A DNA stretch of 64,000 bases from Litchfieldia sinesaloumensis (GCF_900156865.1 NZ_LT732529.1:3398866-3462865); one strand, 5' to 3'. Counted from the first letter of the stretch, positions 44,408-54,916 are shown. Translations and numbers: made by a program. Notes: generated by a model not told the origin, from the sequence alone.

Positions 44408-45151
44408 TTAGAAAATCGATAGTACAACAGCGATTCCCGTACCAATCGCAAAGGCTGTTAAAAACGCTTCGGCACCCTTTGCAATTCCTGACATTAGGTG
44501 TCCTGCAATTAAATCACGTACTGCATTTGTTATTAACAATCCCGGTACTAGTGGCATAACAGAACCGATAACGATTTTATCAAGCTCCAATCCAATCCCT
44601 GTGACGATAAAAATATAAGCGACGATTCCGATTACAAAAGACGCGATAAATTCAGCGAAAAATTTAATGCGAACAATATGATGAATATACACAAAAAAAG
44701 CAAAGCCTACTCCTCCAGCGACACACGCAGGTAAGAAGTCAACCCAACTCCCTAGAAACATAATCGTAAAACATCCACTAGCTAGTGCAGACGCTAAAAT
44801 TTGAATCCAGACCGGATATAATAGATCCTTTTGACTCAGATCTCGAAGTTGTTTCCTAGCCTCCGCTAATGACAGCTCGCCACCGCTGATCTTGCGGGAA
44901 ATGCTATTAACAAGCACGACCTTCTCCAAATCCGTTGTTCGAGTTGAAATACGTACTAAATTGGTTTTTTCTGTCTCGCTCGTTGAAAAAATAATCCCCG
45001 TTGGCGTTACATAGCTATGAGACGTGGAAATCCCAAAGGCGGCGGCCATTCTGTTCATCGTATCCTCCACTCGATACGTTTCGGCCCCGCTCTCAAGCAT
45101 AATTTTGCCTGCCAATAAGCAAACTTCAACAATTCTACTCTTCTTATCCAT
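44408..45151 (-). CDS. ThrE-type exporter, N-terminal half protein
   Basis: This 247-residue protein is of the YjjP/DUF1212 family. A soluble N-terminal part (1-105, LLAGKIMLESGAETYRVEDTMNRMA) is followed by five helices, with the conserved GSVMPLVPGLLITNAVRDLIAGHLMSG segment (about 192-218). It works with the next gene's product as a two-component exporter. No nearby regulator is seen. The gap upstream carries a structured repeat and then glnS on the other strand. Confidence 0.87.
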   Translation of the reverse strand: MDKKSRIVEVCLLAGKIMLESGAETYRVEDTMNRMAAAFGISTSHSYVTPTGIIFSTSETEKTNLVRISTRTTDLEKVVLVNSISRKISGGELSLAEARKQLRDLSQKDLLYPVWIQILASALASGCFTIMFLGSWVDFLPACVAGGVGFAFFVYIHHIVRIKFFAEFIASFVIGIVAYIFIVTGIGLELDKIVIGSVMPLVPGLLITNAVRDLIAGHLMSGIAKGAEAFLTAFAIGTGIAVVLSIF

Positions 45152-45597
45152 TTATCACCGCTCCGATGTTAATTAAGTACACCTTGGCGTATTTGCGCCC
45201 AGATTTAGGACCACAGGAAGTGGGTCTTAAAGACGTTGCCACAGGATGTGGCGTTTTTAGTCTTTGTTCTTAATGTCGAAAAGCCTCCTCTAAAAATCTG
45301 TGGCATCCGCCGGGCTTAACTTTATTCAGTAGTCTTAGGTCATCAAAACAATACCTTATACATTTATCCTTTAGAATAATGATGAAATTGTCTTTTTTTG
45401 AATAAAGTTATTTTCATATTGTAAAGCTTAAATGAAAGATACCCTCATAATCAACATTATCTTTGGTAAACATGAGATTAATGGCATTTATTCTGGTTTT
45501 ATGATATATTCATCAATTATAGTACCGTTCAAAAAGAAACGAAAGAAACGCCTTTCTGATACTTTTTGAATGCTAGTAAAGGCTAACGAAAGAGGTT
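45152..45597. other. Intergenic stretch upstream of glnS, 446 bp
   Basis: It contains a structured repeat (45200-45300) and an AT-rich tract to the glnS start. I searched by eye for T-box features (AGGGTGGNACCGCG) and found none. No gene is seen. Confidence 0.55.
45200..45300. repeat. Structured element with paired CCACAGGAnGTGG hairpins
   Basis: CCACAGGAAGTGG (45211-45223) and CCACAGGATGTGG (45239-45251) are near-identical hairpins 28 bp apart. They are enclosed by AAAGAC/GTCTTT and by CAGATTTAGGA / TCCTCTAAAAATCTG inverted pieces. The compact nested fold suggests a mobile palindromic repeat or a structured RNA. Confidence 0.55.
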
Positions 45598-47262
45598 ATG
45601 GACGTGGATAATAATAACGTTTCAAATTTCATTAGGAATATCATAATCGACGATTTAGAAACTGGGAAGCGCGACCATGTCGTGACTCGCTTTCCTCCAG
45701 AACCAAATGGGTACCTACATATCGGACACGCTAAATCAATCGTGCTAAATTTTGACTTAGCCGATGAGTTTAAGGGTAAAACAAACCTTCGTTTCGATGA
45801 TACGAATCCATTAAAGGAAGATATTGAGTTTGTAAACTCCATTAAAGAAGATGTAAAATGGCTCGGCTATGACTGGGACGGTTTATTTTTTGCATCGAAT
45901 TACTTTGAAGAAATGTATGACCGAGCTGTCTTATTGATTAAAAAGGGACTAGCGTATGTGGACGATTTAAGTGCTGATGAAATCCGTGAATATCGTGGGA
46001 CCTTGACAGAGCCTGGAAAAGAGAGTCCATACCGTGAGCGTACAATTGAGGAAAACCTCAATTTATTTGAAAATATGCGTGCTGGAAAGTATGGAAACGG
46101 TGAAAAAGTGTTACGTGCAAAAATTGATATGAAATCACCTAACATCAATTTACGTGACCCTGTTATTTACCGAATTTCTCATACATCACATCATAATACA
46201 GGTGATCAATGGTGCATCTATCCATTGTACGCTTTTGCACATCCAATTGAAGACGCCATTGAAGGTGTGACTCACTCTATTTGTACAATCGAGTTTGAAG
46301 ATCAACGACCTTTTTACAATTGGGTTGTTGAACATTGTGAAATGGAAAGTAAGCCACAACAAATCGAGTTCGGCCGTATTAATTTAACAAATACAGTGAT
46401 GAGTAAGCGTAAGCTAAAACAACTAGTTGAAGAAGGCTATGTAGATGGATGGGATGACCCACGCATGCCTACAATTTCAGGGCTACGTCGAAAAGGATAT
46501 ACACCGGAAGCCATTCGTACCTTCTGCCGTGAGCTAGGGGTAGCAAAAAATAACGGAACAGTCGATACTCAAATGCTTGAGCACTTTGTTCGTGAGGATT
46601 TAAAACTAAAAGCACCACGTACAATGGGTATCATTAATCCGCTTAAAGTAGTCATCACTAACTATCCAGAAGGACAAGTGGAGATGCTAGATGCGGAGAT
46701 TAATCCAGAGAATCCGGAAATGGGCATCAGACAAATTCCATTCTCACGCGAAATTTATATTGAGCAAGAGGATTTCATGGAAGACCCACCGAAGAAATAC
46801 TTCCGTCTGTTCCCTGGTAATGAGGTGCGTTTAAAGCATGCGTACTTTATTAAATGTGAAGAGGTTATTAAGGATGAGGAAGGTAAAGTAATTGAACTTC
46901 GTTGTACGTATGACCCTGAAACAAAGAGTGGTACCGGCTTTACAGGTCGTAAGGTAAAAGGAACCATTCATTGGGTTGAAGCTACTCAAGCCGTGCCTGC
47001 AGAATTTCGTCTGTACGAGCCATTGATTCTAGATTCAGATGAGAATGCGGAAGACGCGGATAAAACGTTCCTGGATTATGTCAATCCAAACTCTCTTGAG
47101 ATTTTAAATGGATTTGTTGAGCCGAACATGAAAGATGTGAAACCTCAGGATAAGTTCCAATTCTTTAGACATGGTTATTTTAATGTGGATCCAAAACACA
47201 CTACAGAAGAACAAATCGTCTTTAACCGAATTGTATCCTTAAAAAGTTCGTTTAAATTATAA
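45598..47262 (+). CDS. glnS: Glutamine--tRNA ligase
   Basis: This class I synthetase attaches glutamine to tRNA-Gln. The 554-residue protein has the HIGH motif ([10 protein letters not shown], residues 39-48), the KMSKS-equivalent VMSKRK (about 267-272), the GlnRS-specific [13 protein letters not shown] context and a complete C-terminal anticodon-binding beta-barrel. That makes it GlnRS and not GltX. The ATG at 45598 is only 2 bp after AGAGG, so GTG 45604 (8 bp) may be the true start. Most Bacillaceae make Gln-tRNA by GatCAB, so this gene is probably acquired. The terminator follows directly. Confidence 0.94.
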   Translation: MDVDNNNVSNFIRNIIIDDLETGKRDHVVTRFPPEPNGYLHIGHAKSIVLNFDLADEFKGKTNLRFDDTNPLKEDIEFVNSIKEDVKWLGYDWDGLFFASNYFEEMYDRAVLLIKKGLAYVDDLSADEIREYRGTLTEPGKESPYRERTIEENLNLFENMRAGKYGNGEKVLRAKIDMKSPNINLRDPVIYRISHTSHHNTGDQWCIYPLYAFAHPIEDAIEGVTHSICTIEFEDQRPFYNWVVEHCEMESKPQQIEFGRINLTNTVMSKRKLKQLVEEGYVDGWDDPRMPTISGLRRKGYTPEAIRTFCRELGVAKNNGTVDTQMLEHFVREDLKLKAPRTMGIINPLKVVITNYPEGQVEMLDAEINPENPEMGIRQIPFSREIYIEQEDFMEDPPKKYFRLFPGNEVRLKHAYFIKCEEVIKDEEGKVIELRCTYDPETKSGTGFTGRKVKGTIHWVEATQAVPAEFRLYEPLILDSDENAEDADKTFLDYVNPNSLEILNGFVEPNMKDVKPQDKFQFFRHGYFNVDPKHTTEEQIVFNRIVSLKSSFKL

Positions 47263-47268
47263 AAAATA

Positions 47269-47304
47269 AAGACTCGTGCTGCGAAAATTGCACGAGTCTT
47301 TTTT
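47269..47304 (+). terminator. Terminator after glnS
   Basis: Perfect 11-bp stem AAGACTCGTGC / GCACGAGTCTT with T6. Confidence 0.9.
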
Positions 47305-47313
47305 CATTATTAT

Positions 47314-49032
47314 TTATGATTGGTACTGTACCTGATGAAGATTAGCAAAGATGCCGCCTTTTTCAAGTAACTCATCATGACCACCTTGTTCTGCAATTCC
47401 ATCCTCAGTGACAACAACAATGCGATCCGCATTACGAATCGTTGCAAGTCGATGGGCAATCACAAGTGTTGTACGATTCTTGGACAGCTCTGTTAAGGCT
47501 TTTTGAATAATTTTCTCCGTTTCCGTATCTAGGGCAGATGTTGCCTCATCTAAAATTAAGATTGGTGGATTTTTCAAAAACATCCTTGCAATTGCAATCC
47601 GTTGTTTTTGGCCGCCTGAGAGCTTAAGTCCTCTTTCCCCAACCTGGGTTTCATATCCATCCGGAAGGCCTGCAATAAACTCTTCTAAATGAGCACGTTT
47701 TGCGGCTTCCTCTATTTGCTCATCCGTTGCTCCAAGCATTCCATAGGCAATATTTTCACGAAGAGTTCCAGTGAACAAGAAAACATCCTGTTGGACGATT
47801 CCAATCTGTGATCGTAATGATTGCTTTGTCATTTTCCGAATATCCATTCCGTCAATTGAAATCAATCCGCTATCAACATCATAAAAGCGCGGAATCAATG
47901 AACATATCGTAGTCTTACCGGCTCCTGATGGACCAACGAACGCCACTGTCTCACCAGCATGGATTTTGAGATCGATATTCTTTAGGACTGGTCCCTGCTT
48001 TTCATCATAACCAAAGGTTACTTGATTAAAAACAATATCACCTCGAAGCGAAGAAACGGAAACCGCATCCTTTGCATCTACAACTTCCGGCTCCATATCG
48101 AGCAACTCCGTAAATCGCTTGAAACCAGCCATGCCTTTTGGATACAACTCCAGTAAGGCACTAATTTTATCAATAGGCTTAAACAAAACATTTACATACA
48201 GCACAAAACCAACTAGTTCACCGTAAGATAGTTGACCATTAAAGCTTAGCCACGCACCAACAACTAACACGATTAACACAAATAGACGTGTCATTAGATA
48301 AATACCTGCAGACGTTGAGCCCATCACTTTGTATGCACTAAGTTTTGAGCGACGAAACTTGCGATTATCTACAGTGAAACGAGAGATTTCAAATTCCTCA
48401 TTTGTAAAAGATTGAACAACTCGTGCTCCAGCAACACTGTCCTCGACTCGTGCATTAACGTCAGCAATATTCGTATACATGGACTTCCACGCGCGATTCA
48501 TTCGAACGTTAGAAAAAGCTATGAGCCAAATCAAAAACGGTACAACAATAATGGCAATTAGCGCAAGCTTCACATTAATCGTAAGCATAATCCAAAATGC
48601 CCCAACAAATGTCATAACTGCAATAAATAAATCCTCAGGACCATGATGGGCTAACTCACCAATATCAAACAAGTCATTTGTGATTCGACTCATAATATGG
48701 CCTGTTTTTGTGTTATCAAAAAAACGAAACGATTGCCTTTGTACGTGTTGAAATAACTGCTGCCTCATGTCCGTTTCAATATTAATTCCAAGCTTATGTC
48801 CCCAATACCCTACAATAAATTGAAGTCCCGAACTGAGTAGATATAAAATCAATAGCCCAATACTTATCCATATAATCGCCGACCAGTTTTTCGTAGGTAG
48901 CATGGTATCGATTAAATATTGAACCGCAAGCGGAAAGGCCAGTTCTAGAATTGCAACCACAACCGCACAACTGAAATCGATTATAAACAGTTTGCGGTGC
49001 GGCTGATAATATGTAAAAAAACGCCGAATCAT
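47314..49032 (-). CDS. ABC exporter, fused permease-ATPase
   Basis: This 572-residue half-transporter has a six-helix type I exporter domain (about 10-305) followed by an ATPase. Walker A is GPSGAGKTT (about 366-374), the signature LSGGQKQRIAIAR (about 474-486), Walker B ILILDEATSALD and the H-loop VIAHRLATI. Such proteins act as dimers exporting lipids, drugs or peptides. It is a single gene and so probably a homodimer. The start has GGAGAGAG upstream. The substrate is not deducible. Confidence 0.9.
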   Translation of the reverse strand: MIRRFFTYYQPHRKLFIIDFSCAVVVAILELAFPLAVQYLIDTMLPTKNWSAIIWISIGLLILYLLSSGLQFIVGYWGHKLGINIETDMRQQLFQHVQRQSFRFFDNTKTGHIMSRITNDLFDIGELAHHGPEDLFIAVMTFVGAFWIMLTINVKLALIAIIVVPFLIWLIAFSNVRMNRAWKSMYTNIADVNARVEDSVAGARVVQSFTNEEFEISRFTVDNRKFRRSKLSAYKVMGSTSAGIYLMTRLFVLIVLVVGAWLSFNGQLSYGELVGFVLYVNVLFKPIDKISALLELYPKGMAGFKRFTELLDMEPEVVDAKDAVSVSSLRGDIVFNQVTFGYDEKQGPVLKNIDLKIHAGETVAFVGPSGAGKTTICSLIPRFYDVDSGLISIDGMDIRKMTKQSLRSQIGIVQQDVFLFTGTLRENIAYGMLGATDEQIEEAAKRAHLEEFIAGLPDGYETQVGERGLKLSGGQKQRIAIARMFLKNPPILILDEATSALDTETEKIIQKALTELSKNRTTLVIAHRLATIRNADRIVVVTEDGIAEQGGHDELLEKGGIFANLHQVQYQS

Positions 49033-49218
49033 TCTTTCTCTCTCCTTCTATTCTCTTATGCCTACTCGAATTATAAGCCTCTTCACCTAAATTTGCCAAA
49101 CTATTTTGTTACTCGAAATAGTGATCAACGTACGATTTGAATACTTACAACAGGCGAACCGTCCCACAGGTCCTTGAATAGGATATAGAAAAACGAACAT
49201 GGGATGGTGATGAACTTA

Positions 49219-51300
49219 ATGGACCTACCAACAATATTGTCTGGACCAATTCTACGTCGCGTTGAGCCTTCTCACATCTATATTTGGATTGCACTGAGCA
49301 ATCGACACAAGCTTAGTGCCAAGCTTTATCATATTGAAAGTACTGAGGGTACAGAACACGAGTACCATGAGATAGATTGCGATTCTGAAACGACGACCTT
49401 TCGCGCCGGAAAACAGCTATATATTAGTCTAATTAAACTAACACCAAATGGGAGCACATTCCCGGTCAACACACTCCTTGGCTATAATCTTCATTTTCAA
49501 AAAAACGCTAAGGTTCTAGATCTTCAAGATTTCGGATTACTTGGTCATAACCTACCCCACTCCATCACTTATGGTGACCTCCGTTTTCCAAGTTTCTATA
49601 TTCGAGATCCTAAACAACAACAGACCAATATTCTTTATGGTTCATGCCGAAAGCTACATGGGAAAGGAGAAGATACCCTTAGCCAAGGTGATGTAGCGGT
49701 TGAAAATAACTACCTAGACCTTGAAAATCGACCTGGCACTTTATTTCTATTAGGGGACCAAATTTATGCTGATGATGTGCCAGATCCGGTATTTCCTATT
49801 ATGACTGACGCTGGTAAAAGGCTGATTGGAAAAGAGGAAAATCTTGCAGAGATCGAGCCTCGTCTCAATGAAAAACCTTTTCATACATCACTCAGCCAAA
49901 CCCGCGGTAGACAATATATTATGGAACGCTTTTGTAAGTTTACCTCCTCGCATTGTCGGAATCATGCTATGACACATGGAGAATATGCCGCTCTCTATCT
50001 ATTATCCTGGTCACCTGAGCTTTGGGATTCATATACAGACAATTGTACCTTCCCTACATTTAATGAAAGCAATAAGAAGAACCAGATTTATTTTATCTAC
50101 GAAAACAATGAACGTAACAAAGAAGAAAATGTGTACAAAAAGGAATATGAAGAACAAGTGGAAGATGTGAAGGAGACCTATAAAACACTGTCCAAGATAC
50201 GTAGGTTACTTGCAAACATTCCAACTTATATGATTTTTGATGACCATGATATAACAGATGATTGGAATATTAGTCATCACTGGAAAAATAACGTCTTTCA
50301 ATCAAATCTTGGCCGACATGTTGTTGCCAATGGATTAGCGGCATACTGGTTATTCCAAGGGTGGGGCAATGACCCGGACCAATTTAATGATTCATTTTTA
50401 AAGACGATGTGGAAATATTGCAGAAGCTATGATGCCCGTTCAGCGGCACATGGTGCATGGGAGGAAATGCTTTGGAATTTTGATCAATGGAATTTCGTTG
50501 CACCAACAAATCCTACTTCTATTTTTCTCGATACACGAACACAGCGAAAGTATGATCATTCTCCCCTTCCCGTTTCCCTTGGACGTACCATCGAGGAAAA
50601 GGATCGGCCTCCACAACTTATAGGTGAGCGTGGGTGGCAGACCATCACAGACTGTTTATACACGAGTGGATGGAAAAGCGGAGAGGCACTCCTTATTATC
50701 TCCCCTGCTCCTGTCTATGGAATCGGCCTAATCGAGTCATTTCTAAATCAATATATTTACCCATTAAAAACGATTGGAGTACCTGTGACAACAGCTTTTG
50801 ATTTCGAATCTTGGAAATATAACGGAGAGGGCTTTAGTGAACTCCTGTATCAGATCAAAGAGTGGAACCCGAGTCACTGCTTCATTTTATCGGGTGATGT
50901 TCACTATGCTTCTGCAGTAACTACAAATGTTGAATTTCCTGATCATGATAAACTATGCATCTACCAATTTACCAGTAGCCCGATGAACAATATGAGTTTT
51001 TCCGGAGTTCAAGGAGGGTTAATGAAGGCGATTGTAACGATTAATGCAGCAAAACGGAGGAATAAAGAGATTAACAGATATTGTGATGCGAGTTACGATA
51101 TTGTTAAACAAAAAAGAAATACTCCATGTCCTGACGATTTTACTTGGAAAGAAAAAATACGATACCTCTCTTCAAACCGAGGTCCGATTATTGAAACTGA
51201 TAATAATCTCGGCCATCTCGTCATCACACCTACTTTTGTCCAAAATTCCCTATTACAGGCAAAAAAAGAAATCACCTATGCACCTATCACACTGTCATAA
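49219..51300 (+). CDS. PhoD-like metallophosphatase
   Basis: This protein of about 693 residues has the PhoD-like phosphatase core. Metal-site motifs are YGSCRK (about 145), FLLGDQIYADDVPDP (about 177-191), YMIFDDHDITDDWN (about 338-351) and FILSGDVHYA (about 556-565). Unlike secreted PhoD it has no Tat or Sec signal, so it is cytoplasmic or exported otherwise. A charged, helix-forming insertion (about 285-330, rich in Lys/Glu) lies between the metal motifs. The ATG at 49219 with GGTGAT upstream is preferred over ATGs at 49204 and 49210. Substrate unknown. Confidence 0.82.
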   Translation: MDLPTILSGPILRRVEPSHIYIWIALSNRHKLSAKLYHIESTEGTEHEYHEIDCDSETTTFRAGKQLYISLIKLTPNGSTFPVNTLLGYNLHFQKNAKVLDLQDFGLLGHNLPHSITYGDLRFPSFYIRDPKQQQTNILYGSCRKLHGKGEDTLSQGDVAVENNYLDLENRPGTLFLLGDQIYADDVPDPVFPIMTDAGKRLIGKEENLAEIEPRLNEKPFHTSLSQTRGRQYIMERFCKFTSSHCRNHAMTHGEYAALYLLSWSPELWDSYTDNCTFPTFNESNKKNQIYFIYENNERNKEENVYKKEYEEQVEDVKETYKTLSKIRRLLANIPTYMIFDDHDITDDWNISHHWKNNVFQSNLGRHVVANGLAAYWLFQGWGNDPDQFNDSFLKTMWKYCRSYDARSAAHGAWEEMLWNFDQWNFVAPTNPTSIFLDTRTQRKYDHSPLPVSLGRTIEEKDRPPQLIGERGWQTITDCLYTSGWKSGEALLIISPAPVYGIGLIESFLNQYIYPLKTIGVPVTTAFDFESWKYNGEGFSELLYQIKEWNPSHCFILSGDVHYASAVTTNVEFPDHDKLCIYQFTSSPMNNMSFSGVQGGLMKAIVTINAAKRRNKEINRYCDASYDIVKQKRNTPCPDDFTWKEKIRYLSSNRGPIIETDNNLGHLVITPTFVQNSLLQAKKEITYAPITLS

Positions 51301-51301
51301 A

Positions 51302-51332
51302 AATACCCCGTGCTTTTATGTAGCACGGGGTC
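51302..51332 (-). terminator. Terminator after fruA
   Basis: Stem ACCCCGTGC / GCACGGGGT, with TATTTTTATG on the minus strand, between convergent phosphatase and fruA genes. Confidence 0.85.
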
Positions 51333-51338
51333 TATTCA

Positions 51339-53204
51339 TTATTTAACAGGTTTTTTCAAGAATCCAACTAATAAGGCTGTTATCACTGTTCCAATAATAA
51401 TTGAAAGTACATATAATGCCCAGTTACCCGTTACAAACGGAATAACAAAGATTCCACCATGTGGTGCCGGAAGGCCAATACCAAACGCAAGCGTTAATGC
51501 ACCTGTAATCGCAGACCCAATCACCGCAGATGGTATAACACGACCAGGGTCAGCAGCTGCAAACGGTATCGCCCCTTCTGTTATGAAGGATGCACCCATG
51601 AAATAAGCTGTTTTACCTGCCTCACGTTCTTGCTTTGTAAACTTATGTTTAAACAGTGTAGTGGCTAAGGCTAGTCCTAGTGGTGGGGTCATTCCACCCG
51701 CCATAATTGCTGCATGTGGTGCATAGTTTCCAGCATCAATCATCGCAATTCCAAAGGTAAATGCTGCCTTATTGATCGGGCCACCCATATCAATTGACAT
51801 CATTCCACCTAAAATTAACCCTAGAACGACTAAATTCCCTGTACCTAATCCTTCAAGCCAGCCAGTCAATCCGTCCATTACAGATTTTAACGGGCCAACG
51901 AGTACATACATAATGGCACCTGTAATCAAGATTCCAAAGAACGGATATATTAGCACTGGTTTCAGTCCCTCAAAAGAGGATGGTAAACTTGAAAATGCTT
52001 TTTTAATTAAGAGCACAACATATCCGGCTAAGAATCCAGCAATTAATCCTCCTAAAAATCCAGCATCGCCAGTTGTCGCCATATATCCACCGATCATACC
52101 TGGAGCTAAACCTGGTCGGTCGGCAATACTCATCGCAATAAATCCAGCCAACACAGGGATCATTAATTTGAATGCATTGGCACTACCAATCGTCATCAAT
52201 GCTCCTGCGATTGGATTATAAGATGGATCATTAGGGTCAGATGCATTTATTCCAAAGATAAATGAAATGGCAATTAGTAGCCCGCCTCCCACAACAAATG
52301 GAAGCATATTAGAAACACCATTCATTAAGTGCTTATAAAAACCACTTTTTTCTCCATCTTCTGTTTTTTCCTTTTTAGTCTGTTCCGCTTTGTAGATTGG
52401 CGCATCCTGGTTTACCGCTCTAGTTAATAATTCCTCTGGTTTACGAATTCCTTGAGCCACTGGTACCTGAATCACCTTCTTGCCATTAAAACGAGCCATC
52501 TCTACTTGTTTATCCGCGGCAACAATAATCACTAAAGCTCCATCAATTTCTTCCTGGGTTAACTTATTCTTCACCCCAGTAGAGCCATTTGTTTCAACTT
52601 TTAAATCAATGTTCATTTCTTTCGCTTTTGCTTTCAAAGCATCCGCAGCCATATACGTATGAGCAATACCTGTTGGACATGCAGTTACGGCAAGAACCTT
52701 TTGTTGACCTTCCGTTTTCACCTCAACCGGTGCCTCGTCTTCTTCCGACTCACTTTGCTTGTCATCAATAGCTCGAATAAGTTCCTCTGGACTTTTAACT
52801 TGCATTAACTTCTCTCGGAAACCAACATCCATTAATAGCGAAGACAAATTTGATAATGTTTCAAGATGTTCATTATTCGCCCCTTCACTCGCGGCAATCA
52901 TGAAAAATAAATGACTTGGTTGTCCATCTAAGGATTCATAATCGATTCCCTTTGTAGAGCGACCAAACGCGATTGCTGGTGTTTTCACGGCAGCCGTTTT
53001 TGCATGTGGAATTGCAATCCCTTCGCCAATTCCAGTTGTACTTTGGCCTTCCCTTGTTAATATAGCTTGTTTATATTGCTCTTTATCTTGAAGCCGTCCA
53101 GCTTCATCAAGTTTTGAGACCAACTCATCAATAACATCAAGCTTTGACGTAGAAGAAAGTTCAATAATGACCGTTTCTTTCTTCAACAATTCTGTAATTC
53201 TCAT
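51339..53204 (-). CDS. fruA: Fructose-specific PTS EIIABC
   Basis: This permease imports fructose as fructose-1-phosphate. The 621-residue chain has EIIA (1-145, phosphohistidine H67 in AIPHAKT), EIIB (about 168-265, phosphocysteine C176 in VTACPTGIAHTYMAA) and EIIC (about 290-615, with eight or so helices and GGPINKAAFTFG). All three domains are complete. It is the last gene of the fruR-fruK-fruA operon, 15 bp after fruK, as in B. subtilis. AAGGAAC precedes the ATG. Confidence 0.95.
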   Translation of the reverse strand: MRITELLKKETVIIELSSTSKLDVIDELVSKLDEAGRLQDKEQYKQAILTREGQSTTGIGEGIAIPHAKTAAVKTPAIAFGRSTKGIDYESLDGQPSHLFFMIAASEGANNEHLETLSNLSSLLMDVGFREKLMQVKSPEELIRAIDDKQSESEEDEAPVEVKTEGQQKVLAVTACPTGIAHTYMAADALKAKAKEMNIDLKVETNGSTGVKNKLTQEEIDGALVIIVAADKQVEMARFNGKKVIQVPVAQGIRKPEELLTRAVNQDAPIYKAEQTKKEKTEDGEKSGFYKHLMNGVSNMLPFVVGGGLLIAISFIFGINASDPNDPSYNPIAGALMTIGSANAFKLMIPVLAGFIAMSIADRPGLAPGMIGGYMATTGDAGFLGGLIAGFLAGYVVLLIKKAFSSLPSSFEGLKPVLIYPFFGILITGAIMYVLVGPLKSVMDGLTGWLEGLGTGNLVVLGLILGGMMSIDMGGPINKAAFTFGIAMIDAGNYAPHAAIMAGGMTPPLGLALATTLFKHKFTKQEREAGKTAYFMGASFITEGAIPFAAADPGRVIPSAVIGSAITGALTLAFGIGLPAPHGGIFVIPFVTGNWALYVLSIIIGTVITALLVGFLKKPVK

Positions 53205-53219
53205 ACTGCATGTTCCTTT

Positions 53220-54131
53220 CTATAATTCATTCACTTGTACTTGTGAAATCAATTCATTAATTTTCTCTGCTGTCGCTAAACCCTCCGAATAGGCTGTAGC
53301 ACTGCCAGCCGTCGCCCCAAACCGGAATGCTTTAATTACATCCTGAGTTTTCAAATATGATGCTATAAAACCAGCAACCACAGAATCTCCAGCTCCAACC
53401 GAATTAACAAGTTTTCCTTCTGGAATTGACGCATAATATACCTTTTCATTTACAAACAGCAAGCTACCCTTATCGGCCATTGAGACGATTACATGCTGTG
53501 CTCCCATTTCAATCAACTTTTTACCGTAAGGAATTGCTTCTTCGGCATTGTTTATCTCAACACCAAAAATTTCTCCTAATTCATGATGATTTGGTTTAAT
53601 TAAAAACGGCTTATAAGGAAGTACCTCGACTAATAAATCCTTGGTCGCGTCCACAACAACCTTTACTTCCTTGTCTTGTAATTTCATAGTTATTTGTTGA
53701 TACAATGTAGAGGGTAACGAAGAGGGAATACTTCCTGCGAGTACTAGAACGTCCCCTTTTTGTAGTTGATTAATCTTCTCTACTAGTTGCTCAAGCTTAA
53801 AAGTGGTAATGTTCGGACCAGCCCCATTTATTTCGGTTTCAATAGTTGAATGTAGTTTTACATTAATTCTTGTATCACCTTCAACGTTGACAAAATCCGT
53901 CTTGATATTCTTTTCAGTTAAGCTATCAATAATAAACTTGCCCGTAAAACCTCCAATAAACCCTAATGCAACACTGTCTAGCCCGACATTTTGCAGAACT
54001 GTGGAAACATTAATACCCTTTCCACCAGGTCTTTTCCGTTCAGTTTTAATTCGATTCAGACCTCCCACCTCAAAATCATCTAACTCGATAAAATAATCGA
54101 TGGAAGGATTTAACGTAACTGTATAAATCAT
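53220..54131 (-). CDS. fruK: 1-phosphofructokinase
   Basis: FruK phosphorylates fructose-1-phosphate to fructose-1,6-bisphosphate. The 303-residue protein is of the LacC/FruK branch of PfkB kinases: N-terminal TLNPSIDYFIELDDF, substrate loop RPGGKGINVS (33-42) and catalytic NSVGAGDSVVAGF (about 246-258). Tagatose-6-phosphate kinase is the closest alternative, excluded by fruR and fruA on either side. Its start overlaps the fruR stop by 4 bp (ATGA). Confidence 0.94.
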   Translation of the reverse strand: MIYTVTLNPSIDYFIELDDFEVGGLNRIKTERKRPGGKGINVSTVLQNVGLDSVALGFIGGFTGKFIIDSLTEKNIKTDFVNVEGDTRINVKLHSTIETEINGAGPNITTFKLEQLVEKINQLQKGDVLVLAGSIPSSLPSTLYQQITMKLQDKEVKVVVDATKDLLVEVLPYKPFLIKPNHHELGEIFGVEINNAEEAIPYGKKLIEMGAQHVIVSMADKGSLLFVNEKVYYASIPEGKLVNSVGAGDSVVAGFIASYLKTQDVIKAFRFGATAGSATAYSEGLATAEKINELISQVQVNEL

Positions 54132-54883
54132 GTTGTCACGACCTTTATGTTGATATGTCCCTGATAGGATTCTAGTTCGCTCTTTGTTAATCCATTATCA
54201 GTTATTAACACAGCGTCCTTTAATGAAGAAACTTTAGAAAAAGAAACTTCATTAAATTTCGTGTGATCTGCTAGAATATAACATTCACTAGCTAAGCCCA
54301 TTGCAGTTTGCTTAATCAATGCCTCTTCTGGGTCTGGTGTTGTATACCCATACTTTAAGTCAATCCCATTCACTCCTAAAAAGCACTTATCAAATCGATA
54401 TAAGTTCAAACTTTCTAGAGCTCGGCTCCCGATTAAGGCTTTCGTTTGTGGCTTCACCACTCCACCTGTTAGGTAGGTAGTAATTCCTTTTTCAAGCAAA
54501 GGCTCAATTAAATTGACAGCGTTTGTCACAACTGTAATACCCTCATGATTAAGAAAAGGAATCAGTTCCTGAGAGGTTGTCCCCGCATCCAAATAGATTG
54601 AATCACCTTCATGAATAAGTTGTGAAGCATACTGAGCAATTGCTCGTTTTTCCTTTATGTTCTTTGATGATTTTTCTATATAACTCGGCTCCACTCGATT
54701 TCCTTGTACGAGGGAAGCACCACCATGAATCCGTTTTAATATATTCTTATCCTCAAGTTGAACTAAATCACGGCGAATTGTCGATTCAGATGAGTTCGTT
54801 CTTTCAACTAACTCTTGAAGTTTTACGACTCCATTTTCCTTAAGCAAGGAGATGATAAGCTGATGTCTTTCTGGAGTTAACAT
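54128..54883 (-). CDS. fruR: DeoR-family regulator of the fructose operon
   Basis: This 251-residue protein has a DeoR helix-turn-helix (residues 6-57, ERHQLIISLLKENGVVKLQELVE and STIRRDLVQLE) and a DeoRC sugar-phosphate sensor domain (about 75-230, IYLDAGTTSQEL). Fructose-1-phosphate is the probable effector. It is the first gene of the operon and so controls itself with fruKA. AAGTGACAGG precedes the ATG. The promoter lies at 54917-54945. Confidence 0.92.
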   Translation of the reverse strand: MLTPERHQLIISLLKENGVVKLQELVERTNSSESTIRRDLVQLEDKNILKRIHGGASLVQGNRVEPSYIEKSSKNIKEKRAIAQYASQLIHEGDSIYLDAGTTSQELIPFLNHEGITVVTNAVNLIEPLLEKGITTYLTGGVVKPQTKALIGSRALESLNLYRFDKCFLGVNGIDLKYGYTTPDPEEALIKQTAMGLASECYILADHTKFNEVSFSKVSSLKDAVLITDNGLTKSELESYQGHINIKVVTT

Positions 54884-54916
54884 CCTGTCACTTCCTTAGT
54901 GATAGATTGTACTCTC

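Noticed and set aside
45152-45597. T-box riboswitch before glnS
   Set aside because: No T-box sequence and no specifier loop/terminator arrangement could be found by eye.
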